The notes under the pieces are model-generated. The model saw only the letters and a list, made by a program, of their open reading frames with translations, had not been told where the DNA came from and searched no databases. The translations under genes and the position numbers were made by a program. Shown here piece by piece: positions 6,790-15,134 of a DNA stretch of 46,424 bases. The stretch is from Nocardioides sp. PD653-B2. Lineage in GTDB: Bacteria > Actinomycetota > Actinomycetes > Propionibacteriales > Nocardioidaceae. Positions within the stretch are counted from its first letter, which is position 1. Every line of letters begins with the position of its first letter. The stretch is from contig NZ_BDJE01000055.1 of the NCBI RefSeq assembly GCF_002117935.1, positions 1 through 46,424 on the forward strand, written 5' to 3'.

Positions 6790-8767
6790 CCGTCCACGGC
6801 CGGAAGGTCTCGTCCCACGCCTCCGGCGAGGTGACCTCGCCCAGCTTGGCGCGGTACTCCGCGGCGAGCCGCGGCCACTCGCGCTTGAGGCGCTCGTGGA
6901 TCTCGATCGTCTTGACCATCATCTCGCGGAACTTCTGGGGGTCGCGCTGGTAGAGCGCCGCCGAGGTGCCGTCCGCCATCGACACGACCGCCGAGTCGTA
7001 GGTGCCGAGCCGGTACCAGCTGGCGTCCATCGCACGGAGCTCGACCTCGGGGTACTCCCGGGACATCGGGCGCGCGGGCTTGAGCTGGCGCAGCGGCTGG
7101 AGGCCCGCGTTGATCAGCGTCGCGAGCCGGCCCGGGATCTCGGTGCCGTCCTTGCCCTTGCGCGGCGGCTTCTCGCGGCGCACCGGCGGGAACGCGTCGG
7201 GGTCGACCTCCAGCCGGGCGTCGGAGAACTGCTTGCGGGTCGCGTTGATCTCGCCGAGCCGCGTGGGCAGCATCTCGTGGAGGTGGTCGGGGCCAGCGAG
7301 CACGTCGAGCAGCGCCTGGTGCCGGATCTCGACGGTCGAGTACTGCATCGAGACGAGGTGCGAGATCTGGTGGTTGCGGCTCTCGCGGACCATCCGGCCG
7401 CCCTTGGGGTACGGCGAGTGCAGCAGCGCCGCGATGAAGCGGTTGCGCTGGTGGAAGTAGGCCTGCCAGTCGAGCCCGTCGTTCTTGTCGGTCCACGGCA
7501 CGTGCCAGACCGCCGCACCGGGGAACGTCACCGTCGGGTAGCCCGCCGCCTTGGCTCGCAGGCCGTACTCGGAGTCGTCCCACTTGATGAAGAGGGGCAG
7601 CGACAGGCCGATGTCCTCGAGCACCTGGCGGGGGATGAGACACATGAACCAGCCGTTGAAGTCCACGTCGATGCGCTTGTGGAGCCAGCGGCTCGAGCGC
7701 AGGTTGCGCCCGGCGAGGTCCCAGTCGCTGTAGGTGTCGAACGGCGACTGCCACCAGAAGCGCCACGGCTGCACGATCTCGCCGAAGCTGTGCAGGCGTG
7801 AGCGCGCGTAGATGTTGAACATGTGGCCGCCGACGATCGTGGGTCGGCGGGCCAGGTCGGCGAAGGTGACGGCGCGGATGATGCCCTCGGGCTCGCAGAC
7901 GACGTCGTCGTCCATCATCATCGCGTACGTCGCGGTGCCCTTGCGGACCGACTCGAGCTGGCCGCGGGCGTAGCCGCCCGAGCCGCCGAGGTTGCCCTGC
8001 TCGATCACCCGGAGCGTGTCGCCGAGGGCGCCCTGCGCCTTCGCGAAGTCGGGCGAGTCCACGACCTTCTGGGTGCCCTGCTCCATCACGAAGACCGTGT
8101 CGAGGAAGGGCCGCAGCTCGGCGTCGTCGCCGATCTGGCCGAGCAGCTTGGCGCAGAAGTCGGGGCGGTTCATGGTGGTGATCGCGATGTCGACGGTGCC
8201 GTGCTGGGCACGATCGTCGGGGACCTCGGCGGTCCACTCGGCCGACTCGACCACGACGTCCTCGTCGCCGGCGATCACGTCGTACCAGTACCAGCCGCCG
8301 TCGACGAACGGCTTCAACGACAGGTCGAAGGTGAAGGTGCTCGAGCCGTCGGTGGTCGTGTCGGCGGAGCCCACGCGCTGCGAGTGGCCCTTGGCCATCG
8401 ACTTGTAGACGATGACGGTGGCGCCGAGGCCGCGGACCTTGACGGTGAGCGTCACGTCGGTGACGACGGTCCAGCGCCGCCAGTAGCTCGCCGGGAACGC
8501 GTTGAAGTAGGTGCCGAAGGAGAGCTTGTCGCCCGACGTCACCCGCAGCGAGGTGCGCGACAGGATCTGGTCGGGGTGGATCGAGTCGCCGGTCGCGGTC
8601 GACTGCCGGATCGCGGCGTTGTTGAGGTCCTTCGCCGCCCGGCTGCCGCCGACCTCGTACTTGTCGGCGTCGAGCTTGGCGTCCTCGGGGTCGACGTACA
8701 GGGCGAGCACGTCGAAGTCACGGTCCAGCGGCAGGATCTGGCGCTGGAGCAGCCTGGTGGAAGTCAT
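6764..8767 (-). CDS. glfT2: galactofuranosyltransferase GlfT2-like
   Basis: Polymerising galactofuranosyltransferase that adds Galf from UDP-Galf to a lipid-linked acceptor at the inner face of the membrane. The 667-residue protein has an N-terminal beta-sandwich (about 1-160), a GT-A domain starting at DIAITTMNRPDFC (193-205), the metal-binding DDD at 286-288, and the catalytic WDD at 396-398 with a following His422, all as known for mycobacterial GlfT2. A helical C-terminal domain completes it. The ATG at 8767 overlaps the glf stop by four bases (ATGA), which ties the enzyme to its substrate supplier. Length is close to the roughly 640 residues of the mycobacterial enzyme. The family is firm; whether the linkage alternates beta-1,5/1,6 cannot be read from sequence. 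Confidence 0.88.
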   Translation of the reverse strand: MTSTRLLQRQILPLDRDFDVLALYVDPEDAKLDADKYEVGGSRAAKDLNNAAIRQSTATGDSIHPDQILSRTSLRVTSGDKLSFGTYFNAFPASYWRRWTVVTDVTLTVKVRGLGATVIVYKSMAKGHSQRVGSADTTTDGSSTFTFDLSLKPFVDGGWYWYDVIAGDEDVVVESAEWTAEVPDDRAQHGTVDIAITTMNRPDFCAKLLGQIGDDAELRPFLDTVFVMEQGTQKVVDSPDFAKAQGALGDTLRVIEQGNLGGSGGYARGQLESVRKGTATYAMMMDDDVVCEPEGIIRAVTFADLARRPTIVGGHMFNIYARSRLHSFGEIVQPWRFWWQSPFDTYSDWDLAGRNLRSSRWLHKRIDVDFNGWFMCLIPRQVLEDIGLSLPLFIKWDDSEYGLRAKAAGYPTVTFPGAAVWHVPWTDKNDGLDWQAYFHQRNRFIAALLHSPYPKGGRMVRESRNHQISHLVSMQYSTVEIRHQALLDVLAGPDHLHEMLPTRLGEINATRKQFSDARLEVDPDAFPPVRREKPPRKGKDGTEIPGRLATLINAGLQPLRQLKPARPMSREYPEVELRAMDASWYRLGTYDSAVVSMADGTSAALYQRDPQKFREMMVKTIEIHERLKREWPRLAAEYRAKLGEVTSPEAWDETFRPWTGDETRSGD

Positions 8768-9951
8768 TCGTCGACCCCTCCACTCGTCAGGGCCGCGCCT
8801 TCGGCGAAGTGCGGCCGGAGCTTGTTCTCGAACATGGAGAGGGCCGACCCGATGGCCATGTGCATGTCGAGGTACTTGTAGGTGCCGAGCCGTCCGCCGA
8901 AGAGCACCTTGGGCTCCTTCTTCGCGAGCTCTCGGTACTTGAGCAGCTTGGACCGGTCGTCCGCGGTGTTGATCGGGTAGTAGGGCTCGTCGCCCTCCTC
9001 CGCGAAGCGGGAGTACTCGTGCACGACGATCGTCTTGCCGGGCAGGTAGGTGCGCTCCGGGTGGAGGTGCTTGAACTCCAGCGTACGGGTGTAGGGCAGG
9101 TCCTCGTCGTTCGCGTTGACGACGCCGGTGCCCTGGTAGTCGTCGACGTCGAGGGTCTCGCGCTCGAGGTCGATGGTGCGCCAGGACAGCCGGCCCTCGG
9201 AGTTGCCGAAGTACTCGTCGACCGGGCCGGTGTAGACGATCGGGACCTTGCCCTTGAACTCGTCGGCCACGTCGAAGAAGTCGGTGTCGAGGCGGACCTC
9301 GATGTTGGGGTGGTCGGCCATCCGCTCCAGCCACGCGGTGTAGCCGTCGGTCGGCAGCCCCTCGTAGGTGTCGTTGAAGTAGCGGTTGTCGAAGGTGTAG
9401 CGGACCGGGAGCCGCGTGATGATGTCCGCGCTCAGCTCGGTCGGGTCGGTCTGCCACTGCTTGGCGGTGTAGCCCTTGACGAACGCCTCGTAGAGCGGGC
9501 GCCCGATCAGGCTGATCGCCTTCTCCTCGAGGTTCGTGGCGTCCTCGGTCGCGATCTCGCTGGCCTGCTCGGCGATCAGCGCCCGCGCCTCGTCGGGGGT
9601 GTGACCCTTCCCGAAGAACTGGTTGATCAGCCCCAGGTTCATCGGGAACGAGTAGACCTGGCCCTGGTAGCGAGCGAAGACCCGGTGCTGGTAGTTCGTG
9701 AACGTCGTGAAGCGGGTGACGTAGTCCCACACCTTCTTGTTGGAGGTGTGGAAGAGGTGGGTGCCGTAGACGTGCACCTCGATGCCCGTCTCGGCGTCGA
9801 ACTCGCTGTAGGCGTTGCCACCGAGGTGGGAGCGCCGTTCGAGGACGAGCACCCGCAGGCCCAGCTCGGTCGCGCAGCGTTCGGCGATGGTGAGGCCGAA
9901 GAAGCCGGAGCCGACGACGACCAGATCGGGGCCGGGAGCAGAGGTGGACAC
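8764..9951 (-). CDS. glf: UDP-galactopyranose mutase
   Basis: FAD enzyme that interconverts UDP-galactopyranose and UDP-galactofuranose, supplying the donor for the glycosyltransferases around it. The 395-residue protein begins with the dinucleotide-binding motif VVVGSGFFGLTIAERCA (about 11-27), then the family hallmarks HLGGNAYSE, YGTHLFHTSN and YTAKQWQTDP. The start is a GTG at 9951. It overlaps glfT2 by four bases and is followed upstream by a family 2 glycosyltransferase six bases away, so the four genes form one operon. Assignment is very secure. Confidence 0.95.
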   Translation of the reverse strand: MSTSAPGPDLVVVGSGFFGLTIAERCATELGLRVLVLERRSHLGGNAYSEFDAETGIEVHVYGTHLFHTSNKKVWDYVTRFTTFTNYQHRVFARYQGQVYSFPMNLGLINQFFGKGHTPDEARALIAEQASEIATEDATNLEEKAISLIGRPLYEAFVKGYTAKQWQTDPTELSADIITRLPVRYTFDNRYFNDTYEGLPTDGYTAWLERMADHPNIEVRLDTDFFDVADEFKGKVPIVYTGPVDEYFGNSEGRLSWRTIDLERETLDVDDYQGTGVVNANDEDLPYTRTLEFKHLHPERTYLPGKTIVVHEYSRFAEEGDEPYYPINTADDRSKLLKYRELAKKEPKVLFGGRLGTYKYLDMHMAIGSALSMFENKLRPHFAEGAALTSGGVDE

Positions 9952-9957
9952 GATCGG

Positions 9958-10857
9958 TCAGTCTACGGATCGGGCCGGGACGGCCCGCATTCCCCGCGCG
10001 TCGCGCATGGCTCGGATCACATTGCGGGCCTCGGCCCGCCCGCCGCGGACCGGGCTGAGCAGGACGACCACCGCGGTGACCAGCCACGGCTTGAGCCGCA
10101 CCAGCGCGTTCTCGCCGTACCGGAGATGCACGACGAAGAGGTTGCGGTACATGTAGTACCCCTTCCAGCCGCTCAGGTCGTGCTGCTGGTCGAAGTCGAG
10201 CTGGCGGACCAGGACGGCGTCGCGGACCGCCCAGATGCGGAACCCGGCCCGCCGGGCGCGCAGCGCGTAGTCGACGTCGTCGTAGAAGATGAAGAACGAC
10301 GGGTCGGGCAGCCCGATCGCGTCGACGACCTCCCGGTGCACCATGAAGCCCTCGAAGGCCACGTTGTGGAGCTCGACCCGCTCCGGCATCCGGTGCCGGG
10401 CGCGGTACTCCGTCTCGACCATGGCGGTCTTGGGCCGGATCGCGAGGGGGTTGGCGAGGTCGAAGCGGATCGCGGCCTTCTCGACGAGGTCGCCGGCGCT
10501 GTCCTCGCGGACCGCCATCAGGCACGCCTCGTCCTGGGCCATCAGCACGCTCAGGCAGTCGGGCGCGGGCACCACGTCGTCGTCCATCAGCCAGATCCGG
10601 TCGAAGCCCTGCTGGTGGGCCGTCTGGACGCCGAGGTGGAAGCCGCCCGCGCCGCCGAGGTTGTCCTCGGGCCGGACCACCTGCAGCCCCGGGTTGGTCG
10701 CCGCGGCCAGGACGTCGGGCGTGTGGTCGGTGCTGGCGTTGTCGACGACGATGACCGCGTCGGGCAGCCGGTCGAGCGCGGCCAGTCCGGTCAGCATGTG
10801 CGCGAGCAGGCCGGCGCGGTTGTAGGTCACCACGACGATCGCGACGGTCTCGCTCAC
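9958..10857 (-). CDS. family 2 glycosyltransferase (GlfT1-like)
   Basis: A 299-residue GT-A glycosyltransferase. It shows VVVTYNRAGLL at the start, the acceptor-proximal NLGGAGGF motif, the metal-binding WLMDDDVVP and a later FFIFYDDVDYALRA motif, a combination seen in galactofuranosyl- and rhamnosyltransferases such as mycobacterial GlfT1 and WbbL. It is a candidate for priming the galactan on a lipid-linked linker. The GTG at 10857 overlaps the stop of the upstream glycosyltransferase (GTGA), and this start begins exactly at the conserved fold (SETVAIVVVTY). Which of the two adjacent paralogues is the initiator cannot be decided here. Confidence 0.85.
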   Translation of the reverse strand: MSETVAIVVVTYNRAGLLAHMLTGLAALDRLPDAVIVVDNASTDHTPDVLAAATNPGLQVVRPEDNLGGAGGFHLGVQTAHQQGFDRIWLMDDDVVPAPDCLSVLMAQDEACLMAVREDSAGDLVEKAAIRFDLANPLAIRPKTAMVETEYRARHRMPERVELHNVAFEGFMVHREVVDAIGLPDPSFFIFYDDVDYALRARRAGFRIWAVRDAVLVRQLDFDQQHDLSGWKGYYMYRNLFVVHLRYGENALVRLKPWLVTAVVVLLSPVRGGRAEARNVIRAMRDARGMRAVPARSVD

Positions 10858-11807
10858 AGGTACCTCTGGTGTCCGGTGAAGTCGTTGCGGAGCCCGGCGT
10901 ACATCCCCCGGGCGCTGAGCCGCAGCCGGGCCGGGTTGGGTCGCGTGAAGGTGTAGAACCACACCGTCTTCACGACGAAGGCCAGGGCGTGGAGCGGTCC
11001 GGCGTACGTCCGCAGGTTGACCAGGTTGTTGCGCGCCATGCAGTAGTGCTTCAGGTCGCTCGGGGTGTGGTTGTACGTCGTGCGCCCGAACATCATCGGC
11101 GACCCGAGGTCGCCCACCGACGGGTGTCGCACCTGCGCCTCGACGACCGTCGCGATCCGGGCGCCGGCGGCCTCGGCCCGCAGGCGGTACTCGTGGTCGT
11201 CACCCCAGATGAAGTACTCCGCGCGGGGCAGCCCGATCCGCTCGACCAGCTCGCGGGTCACCAGCACGCCGTTGAACGGGATGACGATGCCCTCGATCCG
11301 GCCGCCGGTCGCGGCGCGCTCGACGTCGGCGAGCCGGTGCACGACGCGGGTGCCGCCGGGCAGCCGGATCGGGAAGACCAGCCGTCCCGGGTCCGCCTCG
11401 TCCACGACCAGCGGACCCCAGAAGTCCAGGTCCCGCTCCTCGAGCAGGCGCGCCAGGCACGCGACATCCGGCAGGCCGTCGTCGTCCATCAGCCAGGCGA
11501 GGTCGGCGCCGCGCTCCATCGCCCAGGCCACCCCGTCGTGGAAGCCGCCGGCGCCGCCCCCGTTCTCGGCCAGCGTCCGGCCCAGGACGGGCGTGGTCGG
11601 ACGGTCGTCGCCGGTCTCCCGGTCGTCGAGCCCGGCCAGCCACTCCCCCGTGCCGTCGGTCGACGCGTTGTCGATCACCAGGATCTCGGTCAGCTCGGGC
11701 ACCTCGTCGAGCCGCGCCAGCAGGGTCTGCAGGAGCTCGAGACGGTTGAAGGTGACCACGACGGCAGCGATGCTCGGCGTCCGTCCCTCCTCGATCACGG
11801 CCCACAC
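10854..11807 (-). CDS. family 2 glycosyltransferase (GlfT1-like)
   Basis: A 317-residue GT-A glycosyltransferase and first gene of the galactan operon. Motifs are AVVVTFNRLELL, NGGGAGGF, the DxD-type WLMDDDGLP and FIWGDDHEYRLRAEAAG, which match the GlfT1 group more closely than the paralogue downstream because of the PFNGVLVTRELVERIGLP segment. A C-terminal aromatic and basic region (VKTVWFYTFTRPNPARLRL) could associate with the membrane. The GTG at 11807 is the longest start; GTG at 11798 is an alternative. It is coupled to the next gene by a four-base overlap. Confidence 0.85.
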   Translation of the reverse strand: MWAVIEEGRTPSIAAVVVTFNRLELLQTLLARLDEVPELTEILVIDNASTDGTGEWLAGLDDRETGDDRPTTPVLGRTLAENGGGAGGFHDGVAWAMERGADLAWLMDDDGLPDVACLARLLEERDLDFWGPLVVDEADPGRLVFPIRLPGGTRVVHRLADVERAATGGRIEGIVIPFNGVLVTRELVERIGLPRAEYFIWGDDHEYRLRAEAAGARIATVVEAQVRHPSVGDLGSPMMFGRTTYNHTPSDLKHYCMARNNLVNLRTYAGPLHALAFVVKTVWFYTFTRPNPARLRLSARGMYAGLRNDFTGHQRYL

Positions 11808-11842
11808 CCTACGGTGGGGGCCGCGGCTGGGACAGGAGCGCC

Positions 11843-12559
11843 TCAGTCTCGCTGGCTCGCCGCGAGAGCGAGGTCGCGCTCCGCCGAGCGCAGGTGCGTC
11901 AGCGCCGCGGTGCGCGCGCCCTCGGGGTCGCGCTGCACGATCGCATCCAGGATCTGCTGGTGCCCTTCGCAGGCCCGCTCCATCCGCCCGGGGATCGAGA
12001 TCACCTTCGCGGAGTAGATGGCGTGATGCGGGCCGACCTGCTCGTGCAGGCCGCGCAGAAGGCGGTTCTTGGAGGCCTGCACCACCCGGTTGTGGAAGTC
12101 GAAGTCGAGGGCGACGAACGCGGCGGTGTCGATGCCCGGCGCCATCGAGTGCTCGAGGATGGCGCGGATCTCGTGGATGTCCGCCTCGGTCCGGCGGGTC
12201 GCCGCCAGGGCGGACGCGTCCGGTTCGAGGGCGTACCTGACCTCGAAGAGCTCCAGCGCGGTGACGTCGCCGGCCGTCAGCATGAGCAGGTGGTCAGCCG
12301 GGCTGGGCGGCGGGTAGACGGCGAACGTCCCGACACCCTGGCTCTTCGTGACGATCCCCAGGGTCTCGAGCTTGCTCACCGCCTCGCGCATGGTGCCGCG
12401 ACCGACGCCGAACTGGTCGGCGAGCTCACGCTCGGCGGGAAGCCGGCCACTGCTCTCGAAGTGCCCCTGACGGATCAGCTCCTCGAGCTGGGCGGCCACC
12501 GCGTCGGCCAGCTTGAGCTGCTTGACAGGCTTGATCCCGGACCGGGGAGCGTTAGCCAC
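11843..12559 (-). CDS. GntR/FadR-family transcriptional regulator (copy 1)
   Basis: A 238-residue regulator with an N-terminal winged helix-turn-helix (LADAVAAQLEELI ... RLPAERELADQFGVGRGTMREAVSKLETLGIV) and a C-terminal FCD ligand-binding domain containing the FDFHNRVV and EGHQQIL segments that usually hold metal-binding His residues. It lies at the distal end of the catabolic locus, and shares most of its DNA-binding region with the second regulator at 18869-19606. The GTG at 12559 was preferred because it precedes the conserved PVKQLKLADAV segment and has a weak AGGGG upstream; a GTG at 12646 would add 29 residues. It probably senses a sugar acid, by family analogy. Confidence 0.85.
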   Translation of the reverse strand: MANAPRSGIKPVKQLKLADAVAAQLEELIRQGHFESSGRLPAERELADQFGVGRGTMREAVSKLETLGIVTKSQGVGTFAVYPPPSPADHLLMLTAGDVTALELFEVRYALEPDASALAATRRTEADIHEIRAILEHSMAPGIDTAAFVALDFDFHNRVVQASKNRLLRGLHEQVGPHHAIYSAKVISIPGRMERACEGHQQILDAIVQRDPEGARTAALTHLRSAERDLALAASQRD

Positions 12560-12648
12560 GCCTGCCCCTGGAGCCGACTCCGGCGACCCGAGACACCGCC
12601 GACGAAACTTCCACGAGTACCTCCTGGACCGTGCGGGACCCGGCACGG

Positions 12649-12661
12649 GACCAGCGTGGTC
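12649..12661. promoter_or_regulatory. possible operator upstream of GntR copy 1
   Basis: GACCAGCGTGGTC is a perfect 13-bp palindrome about 90 bases upstream of the regulator start, in the 116-base gap after the kinase. Its ACCA-N3-TGGT order is the inverse of the TGGT-N3-ACCA operator at 24662, so it may be a site for this regulator or chance. Confidence 0.3.
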
Positions 12662-12675
12662 AGTCTATCGAGGCG

Positions 12676-13779
12676 TCAGCGTTGCACACGAGCGGAGGCA
12701 CCCTTCGCGAGCTTGTCGACCTCGGTCGCCGTGGCCATCGAGGTGTCGCCCGGCGTCGTCATGGCGAGAGCGCCGTGGGCCGCCCCGAGCTGCACTGCCC
12801 GGTCCAGTGGCGCACCCTCGAGGAGACCGTGGATCAGCCCGGAGGCGAAGCTGTCCCCGCCCCCCACCCGGTCGAAGATCTCCATCGCGTCCCACCGTCG
12901 AGAGCCCACCAACCCGGTCTCCTTCGACCACGCGATGGCCGACCAGTCGTTGCGGCTCGCCGACGCGACCCCCCGCAGTGTCGTGGCGATGACCTGCAGG
13001 TTCGGGAACGCCGCCACGACGTCCTCGATCATGGCGAGGAAGGCGCCGTGGTCGAGGTTCGTGAAGTCCGCGTCGAGTCCACGGACCTCGAAGCCGAGCG
13101 ACTCGACGAAGTCCTCCTCGTTCCCGATCATCACGTCGACGAGGGGTGCCAGCCGGCGGTTCACCTGCTGGGCAGTGGTCCTGCCGCCGATCCCCTGCCA
13201 CAGGCTCGGGCGGAAGTTCAGGTCGTAGGAGACGAGGGTCCCGTGTCGTCGTGCCGCGCTCATGGCCTCTTCGGCGACGTCGGGCGTGCTCGCGGAGAGC
13301 GCCGCGAAGATCCCGCCCGTGTGCAGCCATCGGGCCCCCAGCTCTCCGAAGACATGGTCCCAGTCGACGTCACCGCGGGCGAGCTGACCGACCGCCGTGT
13401 GCCCGCGGTCGGAGACCCCCAACGCACCCCGCACGCCGAAGCCGCGCTCGGTGAAGTTGAGTCCGTTGCGGGCCTGACGCCCGACCCCGTCGTACTCCAC
13501 CCAGCGGAGCAGGCTGGTGTCCACCCCGCCCTGGCTGATCAGGTCCGCGACGAGGCGGCCCACCTCGTTGTCCGCCAGGGCGGTGACGATGCCCGAGCGG
13601 TGCCCGAAGACCTTGTGCAGGCCGCGGACGACGTTGTACTCGCCACCGCCCTCCCACACGTCGAAGTGCCTGGCCGTCCTGATCCGCCGGTCCCCCGGGT
13701 CCAGCCGGAGCATCACCTCACCGAGTCCCAGGGCGTCGAAACGGCAGGCGGCCGCCGCCCGGAGCTCCAGGCCGGTCAC
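12676..13779 (-). CDS. PfkB-family sugar kinase, 2-keto-3-deoxygluconate kinase-like
   Basis: A 367-residue ribokinase-fold enzyme that would phosphorylate a 2-keto-3-deoxy sugar acid made by the dehydratase upstream. The C-terminal PfkB signature DRVGGGDSFASGL (303-315) contains the catalytic Asp309 and anion hole; GEVMLRL and the EGGGEYNV motif near the N-terminus fit the KDG kinase branch. It is about 50 residues longer than typical KdgK, mostly in the loop 90-140. The GTG at 13779 has GGAGGT five bases upstream, inside the preceding small ORF, whose stop it overlaps (GTGA). The matching aldolase is not in the window, so the end of the pathway must be elsewhere. Confidence 0.82.
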   Translation of the reverse strand: MTGLELRAAAACRFDALGLGEVMLRLDPGDRRIRTARHFDVWEGGGEYNVVRGLHKVFGHRSGIVTALADNEVGRLVADLISQGGVDTSLLRWVEYDGVGRQARNGLNFTERGFGVRGALGVSDRGHTAVGQLARGDVDWDHVFGELGARWLHTGGIFAALSASTPDVAEEAMSAARRHGTLVSYDLNFRPSLWQGIGGRTTAQQVNRRLAPLVDVMIGNEEDFVESLGFEVRGLDADFTNLDHGAFLAMIEDVVAAFPNLQVIATTLRGVASASRNDWSAIAWSKETGLVGSRRWDAMEIFDRVGGGDSFASGLIHGLLEGAPLDRAVQLGAAHGALAMTTPGDTSMATATEVDKLAKGASARVQR

Positions 13780-13907
13780 CGAGGACCTCCGTCCACGACG
13801 CCGACCTGGCTCGCGCGTACGGCGCGCGTGGCCCGGGGGGCGATCAGTCCCCCGGGCAGGACCCGCTGCGGAGCGATGCCGGCCAGGCACAGCCTGGATG
13901 CGGCCAT
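13776..13907 (-). CDS. 43-codon coupled small ORF, function unknown
   Basis: A small ORF beginning MAASRLCLAGIAPQRVLPGG and ending VGVVDGGPR. Its ATG overlaps the dehydratase stop (TGATG) and its stop overlaps the kinase GTG start (GTGA), so ribosomes could pass through all three genes without a gap. About 84 percent of its codons end in G or C by my count, which fits but does not prove coding. Its last codons contain the ribosome binding site of the kinase. It is cationic and has no recognised domain, signal peptide or membrane helix. It could be a real microprotein, a remnant of a lost gene, or only a translational bridge. Confidence 0.4.
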   Translation of the reverse strand: MAASRLCLAGIAPQRVLPGGLIAPRATRAVRASQVGVVDGGPR

Positions 13908-15043
13908 CACGCGGGTCCGTCGGCGGCGATCCCGAACCGCTCGGCAGCCCGGTCGGCGATGGTGACCCCGATCCCCACCGCGTCGGTGGCCCAGAGCCAG
14001 CCGTTCTCCACGACCGGAGGGTTCTCCAGGAAGCCCTCCCAGCCGAGGCCGCCGTAGGCGTCGACCTCGATGAGGGGCGCGTTCTCGCAGCTGAGGATGA
14101 CCTGCAGACCGGCCGCCAGGCCGATGCCGGTCCCCGACGAGCAGCCGATGTGCGGCACGCACTGGAGGTTCCACGCGCTCGCCATGTCGGCGACCCGCTT
14201 GAGCTCGGAGATCCCGCCCACGCTGGCGGCATCCGGCTGGATGACGTCGAACGGCAGCTCACCCATCAGGTCGACGTACTCGTAGCGGGTCAGCAGCGAC
14301 TCGCCGCCCGCCAGGGGGATGTCCACCCGGTCCGCCAGCCAGGCGTGCCCCGCGACGTACTGGGACAGCGACCGGGACATGATCGGCTCCTCGAGCCAGG
14401 ACACCTGGAGCGGCTGCAGCTCCTTCGCGAGGGCGAGGGCGCCGCGCCGGTCGTAGGCCATGTTGGCGTCGACCATCAGGTCGACGCCGGCGCCCACGGC
14501 GTCGCGTACCGAGCCGACCACGTGCACCGCGGCGTCGAGATCACCGTCGACTCGCAGCTTGATGGCGGTGTAGCCGTCGCGCGCCGCCGCGGCGGCTTCG
14601 GCGACCGCCTTGGCGGGGGCCTTCAGGGAGGGCGCGAAGTAGGCGCGCACGGACGGCTTGTAGGTGCCGAGCAGCCGGTGCACGGGCTGACCGGTGATCT
14701 TGCCGAGCAGGTCCCACAACGCCATGTCGATGCCGCTGAGGGCGTAGGTCTCGATTCCACGCCGCCCCCACATGTGGGTGGCCCGCATCATGTCGTGCCA
14801 CAGCGAGGACACGTCCCGGGGGTCGCGGCCGACGATCATCGGCCCCAGCTGCTGGTTGACGATCGGGCCGACGGTGGAGAAGTACTCGGCCGAGAACCCG
14901 GCCTCGCCGATGCCGACGAGCCCGTCGCTGGTGACGACCTCGACGACGATCCCGCCCTTGGTGCTGACCGACATGGCGCCCCATCGGAGGTCCTCGGCCA
15001 GGGGCAGCCCCACCGGGTAGGCCTTCACAGTTTCGATCTTCAT
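13907..15043 (-). CDS. enolase-superfamily sugar acid dehydratase (mandelate racemase/MLE group)
   Basis: A 378-residue enzyme expected to abstract the alpha proton of an aldonate and eliminate water to give a 2-keto-3-deoxy acid; cytosolic and Mg-dependent. Visible catalytic features are K162-x-R164 (IKLRVD), metal ligands Asp192 (VDAN), Glu218 (WLEEP) and Glu248 (GGES), and an Asp271/His298 dyad (QPDAASVGG, PHIG), the arrangement of the mandelate racemase subgroup. D-galactonate dehydratase-like activity is plausible, but the specificity of this group cannot be read from motifs. ATG 15043 follows GGTGG at five bases; a GTG three codons upstream is possible. It sits directly before the coupled small ORF and the KDG-type kinase, which supports the dehydratase role. 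Confidence 0.85.
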   Translation of the reverse strand: MKIETVKAYPVGLPLAEDLRWGAMSVSTKGGIVVEVVTSDGLVGIGEAGFSAEYFSTVGPIVNQQLGPMIVGRDPRDVSSLWHDMMRATHMWGRRGIETYALSGIDMALWDLLGKITGQPVHRLLGTYKPSVRAYFAPSLKAPAKAVAEAAAAARDGYTAIKLRVDGDLDAAVHVVGSVRDAVGAGVDLMVDANMAYDRRGALALAKELQPLQVSWLEEPIMSRSLSQYVAGHAWLADRVDIPLAGGESLLTRYEYVDLMGELPFDVIQPDAASVGGISELKRVADMASAWNLQCVPHIGCSSGTGIGLAAGLQVILSCENAPLIEVDAYGGLGWEGFLENPPVVENGWLWATDAVGIGVTIADRAAERFGIAADGPA

Positions 15044-15134
15044 CTGGTCCACCGTTCGACGTGCTGGATCTGGTGCGGATGGGGGCGTGTGGTGAGGATC
15101 GTGGTCCAGCCGCCCCCGGCAACCGGACCCCCGA

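Noticed and set aside
8768..10525. N-terminal extension of glfT2 by 586 residues
   Set aside because: The extension is an out-of-frame reading of glf and the next glycosyltransferase; ATG 8767 overlaps the glf stop and begins the GlfT2 homology.
15081..15117. GGGGGCG/CGCCCCC inverted repeat between dehydratase and subunit-3 genes
   Set aside because: The 7-bp arms are 23 bases apart and of simple composition; not enough to call a terminator or operator.
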